In this document: positions 60,735-64,000 of the stretch, in pieces
How positions within the stretch are numbered: position 1 is the first letter of the stretch
How the letters are laid out: each line of letters opens with the position of its first letter
NCBI GenBank assembly: GCA_947683625.1
Contig: CANTUR010000156.1
Location: 2,542,001 to 2,606,000 of the forward strand
Length of the DNA stretch: 64,000 bases
Reading direction: 5' to 3'
From: Mallotus nudiflorus
Taxonomy: Eukaryota > Streptophyta > Magnoliopsida > Malpighiales > Euphorbiaceae
Made by a program: the position numbers and the translations under genes
Notes under the pieces: model-generated
The model's database searches: none
Seen by the model: the letters and a program-made list of their open reading frames with translations, nothing else
Told to the model about the DNA's origin: nothing

Positions 60735-61356
60735 ATGGAAGACTCCTCCTTGCAAACTCTTATTGCCAAGAGGTAACATAATTCAACTTTCTTATGAGCA
60801 ACCATACGTCCAAATTTATACATCTTATTTATTTTATAGCATATTCTACATACAATACAACATATAATTGCATTGTAAAGCAAAGCCAAAGGCTGATACA
60901 TATATATACCAAGCTATTCTTGAAAACATTATTCAGATATGTTAGAAGGCAAGGTAACATTGATAACAGGAGGTGCAAGTGGCAAAGGTGAGATGACTGC
61001 GAGGCTCTTTGCCAAGAATGGTGCTAAGGTTGTGATCGTAGATGTCAACTTCGATTTGGGTCAATCTGTAGCTACACAAATTCAATCGGAATTCAGACAA
61101 CTAGTTTCCTACGTTCACTGCTGGGTGCAAAACATGCCTCAAGAGTGATGATTCCTAAAAAGAAAGGTTGCATTTTGTTCATAGGAAGTGCTGCTTCAGT
61201 AATTTATATTAGACGACATGCATATACAGTGTCGAAGCATGATGTTGTTGGGCTGGCAAAGAATTTTGTCTTGGAACTAGGGAAGTATGGTATTATAGTT
61301 AATTCAATTTCACCTGGTTTTGTACAAACTCCTTTGACCATTAAAGAAATTGGTCT
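60735..61356 (+). pseudogene. SDR pseudogene copy D, deleted and truncated
   Basis: Exon 1 (60735-60772) is intact: MEDSSLQTLIAK. The intron acceptor gcag is gone (cagatatgttagaagg near 60933-60950), so normal joining is not possible. An ATG formed at 60939 would begin an open frame at the LEGKV position. The cofactor motif is TGGASGKG. At about 61119 some 190 bp between the DV.N region and the WxGAKHAS region are deleted, shifting the frame. The rest (61145-61350) has GSAAS and RHAYTVSK, then ends at the copia LTR (61369) after FVQTPLTIKEIG. Confidence 0.9.
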
Positions 61357-61368
61357 TGAAAGGAATAA

Positions 61369-61519
61369 TGCTAAGTTTTGTATTCCACATAATTAACAAT
61401 GATGTACATATTACAAAATATATAGTTTGTAAAGTGATAGGCTATTACACGATTACAACAAATACAAAATATAAGTGATGGTAATAATATTAATAACTGA
61501 AGGGGATATATCCTTATCA
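61369..61519 (-). repeat. 3' LTR of the copia element in SDR copy D
   Basis: 151 bp with TG..CA ends. Left-hand bases aataa (61364-61368) would be one half of a target duplication; the other half is outside the window. Confidence 0.75.
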
Positions 61520-61525
61520 GCCCCC

Positions 61526-64000
61526 CTAATGCCATTGGGAAGATGATAGGGGAAGAGAAGCAAGATGATGCTGAAATTGTAGAGTACCCAAGGGCTTGGT
61601 GAAGACGTCACCAACTTGATCAGCACTAGATATGAATTGAACCTGAATATTGCCTTTAGCAACTTGTTCCCAAATAAAGTGATAATCTAACTCAATGTTT
61701 TTTGTGAAGGCATAGAATACCAAATTAAAAGTTAGATATATGGCACCAACATTATCACACTATAGAATTAGTTTTGGTTAAGATTGAGCACCAAGGTCAT
61801 TAAGTAAAGATTGTAGCCATATGACCTCCAATGTGGTGTTGGCAATAGCTTTATATTGACTCTCTGTTAATGATCTTGCTATGGTAGGTTGATTTTTAGC
61901 CATCCAAGATATTAACGAATTTTCCAAGTAGATGATATAGCCACTTGTTGAACGACAATCATTGGGACAACCTCCTCGATCATTGTTTGTAAAGCATTGT
62001 AAATTTTGAGCGGAGTTAACAGAGAAGAATAATGAATAATGTAAAGTGTGTTTGAGGTACTGAAGCACTCTTTTAATGGATTGCCAATGTGTTGTAGTTG
62101 GATGATGCATGAATTAACATAGCTTATTAATAGTAAAAGTTATGTCTAGTCTTGTGAAAGTAGCATACCGAAGGGCTCCAATAATATGGCGGTACTTTGC
62201 ACAATCATCAGTATTTAAAAAAGTTCCCATGGATTTAAAGAGTGATGGTGAGGATGCAATTAGAGTAGATAATCATTAATGACGTAGTGGAAGAGTGGAT
62301 TAAACAATCAAATATTGTTGAATCACACAAGACTGCTAATAAACAATCTTCTATAGCAGTTTAGACTATAGGTATCAAAATTTTCAAGAAATTTTGGAAG
62401 AATAAAGAGAATTCAAATTATCAAAAAATTGTTGTCCAACAATAACAAGGAAAGGTTAAATAGTAAATTCTAGAAAAACCCTAAATAAGAATTAGGAAAA
62501 TAAAATCCTAAAAATAGGAAATAATAAAAAATGCTCATTTAAGGACCTAAATGATAGAATTTGGTCGAAAAGTGACGGATCCCATAAGCAAAGGTAGTGA
62601 CTTCGAACCGCTGGCCCATTTTCACATGAAATAGGCTTTTGAATCGCTCAAATCCAATACTTAGAACTTGCCCAAAATTACGAAACTACCACTACCGTAA
62701 ATTATCAAATTTTTGCATAAATTTTAGGGCTTGTTCCTTTATGCGGCCTGCATCAATTAACATGTAACATAGAATTCTAATCAAGTAAATCACAAATATA
62801 TTTCATTTGAGAAAGAGTGGTACCTTGGGATGTTTTTAGACTTCAATGCCCAGAAAATATGACAAAGGGCCAATATCACAAACCAGAAATTCAAACTATG
62901 GTTGTTGAAGAAAATTGGTGAGTAGAGATGGTGAATTTTCAATAACTATGATATCATCCGTGTATATGATAACAAATAAAGAGATAGAACCATGATTTAT
63001 TATGAATAAGGAAGTGTTTGCTTATGATGCCTGAAAACTATAGGAGAGTACTAAAGTGCTTAGATGATGAAACAATTCTCTAGAAGCCTGCTTAAGGCCA
63101 TAAAGTGATCAATAAAGAAGACAAACATGATCCATATAAGTAGTGTCAATGAAGCCCTTTGATTGTTCTATATAAAATTTTTGAGCAGGATTTCCATGTA
63201 GAAATGCATTGGAGAAGTCAAGTTGATGCATTGCCCATTTAAACATAGTGGCAAGAGCAATTATGGTGCATATGGTAGTGGCCTTCACCACAAGGCTAAA
63301 AGTGTTTGCATAATCAACTTCAAATTATTGATCATAACCCTTGGCAATAAGATGGGTTTTATACCAAGAGACAGTGCTATCATAGTTGTATTTAACTCTA
63401 AATATCCATTTGTTCTAGAAAATATTAGCATTTGAGGGATGAGGAACAATGCTCCATGTGTTATTGCGTATAAGTGCTTAATATTCTTCACTCATTACAA
63501 TTCACCATTCATGATTCTTTATGGCTTGTGCAAATGTTTGACGTTTAGAAAGTGGTTTGGTATCGGTGAGAGAGGTAGAAAGATGGGACTCTCATTTATG
63601 GAGGGTGGAGGGGTGAAAAACCATTGGGTGATTGCGGGGTGGAGTGACAGCGGTGGTAGGGCATGGCAGGCTTATTGCATTTTATGACGGTGATGGTTAG
63701 GATAGGAACTGAGGTTGATAATTATATTTAGACTAGGAGATGATAATGGTGAACACATTGGTGGTGATATGGCAACAGCGAGAATTATTAAAGTTGAGAT
63801 ATAAGAGGGAGGTGGGGCCTATTACGGTGTATTGTGAAATTTAGGTGGTGAGTAGATGTATTGACGTGCAATATAGATTTTATATGTATTGGGATTAAGG
63901 CATCGGTGACCACAGTAAGAGGTAACAGGCCCTAAGTAGACATATGTCTTAGTTTTATAATTAAATTTATGCTTATTGTAAGGTTTGAGTAGTGGGAAAA
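61526..64000 (-). pseudogene. pol of the copia element in SDR copy D, broken and partial
   Basis: From right to left on the minus strand: an integrase C-terminus near 63890-63990 (LLKPYNKHKFNYKT, GHRCLNP); start of reverse transcriptase with the IAKGYDQQ-like frame (63285-63491) and LDFSNAFLHGN (63109-63291); the active-site box YTDD rather than YVDD near 62960; connection/RNase H with HHPTTTHWQSIKRVLQYLKHTLHY and GYIIYLENSLISWMAKNQ (61778-62110); and an RNase H end with SSADQVGDVFTKPLG (61526-61723). Frame changes divide the pieces. Confidence 0.85.
62280..62755 (-). mobile_element. Solo LTR, 476 bp, nested in the copia element
   Basis: On the minus strand it reads TGATGCAGGCC ... CACTACGTCA, with perfect 5-bp flanks (attaa at 62275-62279 and 62756-62760). 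The interrupted copia frame runs from LSQMKYICDLLD to LIASSPSLF on its two sides. There is no internal region. The family is not recognised. Confidence 0.85.

Larger units (their letters stand above)
61369..64000 (-). mobile_element. Ty1-copia element (minus strand) truncating SDR copy D, runs off the window
   Basis: In its own sense the 3' LTR occupies 61369-61519 (TGATAAGG ... CTTAGCA, 151 bp) after a polypurine tract (about 61520-61533, GGGGGGC). RNase H, reverse transcriptase and the integrase end lie to the right. The 5' LTR is outside. The site is near the one used in copy B, but the LTR sequences differ. A solo LTR is nested at 62280-62755. Confidence 0.87.

Overview
The window is nuclear DNA of a flowering plant, probably a eudicot; the species cannot be named from the sequence. 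Evidence: AT-rich sequence with a GT-AG intron, several Ty1-copia and Ty3-gypsy LTR retrotransposons with tRNA-Met type primer-binding sites, a plant L1-type LINE, a plant mobile domain (PMD) antisense ORF and a Mutator-like miniature element. No rRNA, tRNA or CRISPR sequence was seen. I found no gene that is certainly functional. The window is a small tandem family of broken short-chain dehydrogenase/reductase (SDR) genes buried in nested transposons.

Layout. 1-7635: a decayed Ty1-copia element on the + strand, its 5' LTR cut by the window edge. 7636-13150: 3' part of a Tat/Ogre-like Ty3-gypsy element with a degenerate PMD ORF on the - strand, tandem repeats, a polypurine tract and an LTR. 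13151-22150: a second element of similar layout with four tandem arrays, a polypurine tract and an LTR that is split by a 3.2 kb solo LTR (18751-21971) with a perfect 5-bp target duplication. 22170-36730 and 47567-61356: the SDR array. Copies A (22524-23502), B (25550-31054), C (35262-36236) and D (60735-61356), plus fragments at 24092-24210 and 59427-59551, all lie on the + strand and share promoter, intron and flanking sequence, so they come from tandem segmental duplication.

Insertions into the array. B and D are each broken by a minus-strand Ty1-copia element (26361-30936; 61369 to the window end). A Mutator-like element of about 1 kb (33613-34590) lies upstream of C. A minus-strand LINE (36726-47566) lies just downstream of C and was itself hit by a TRIM-like element (39761-41048), a 3.3 kb solo LTR (42549-45860) and perhaps a third LTR (46869-47265). 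Between the C flank and the last SDR fragment are a copia 5' fragment (48485-49273) fused to a Ty3-gypsy chromovirus (49274-59426) whose 3' LTR is 3.2 kb. A 476-bp solo LTR (62280-62755) sits in the copia element that broke D.

How it fits together. The intact ancestor of the SDR copies would have been a two-exon SDR110C-type NAD(P)-dependent alcohol dehydrogenase of about 268 residues (secoisolariciresinol dehydrogenase/momilactone A synthase-like class), a family used in plant specialised metabolism. Each copy carries its own lesions, so the cluster looks like a dead paralogue group. The nesting gives a relative order of insertions, and the paralogous flanks supply empty sites that confirm two of them. 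The observations most worth checking are the 39-bp tandem arrays at the same place in two unrelated-looking elements, the antisense PMD ORF, a paired dyad motif kept in all four copies of the gypsy LTR family, and a 190-bp duplication just past both copia LTR ends.
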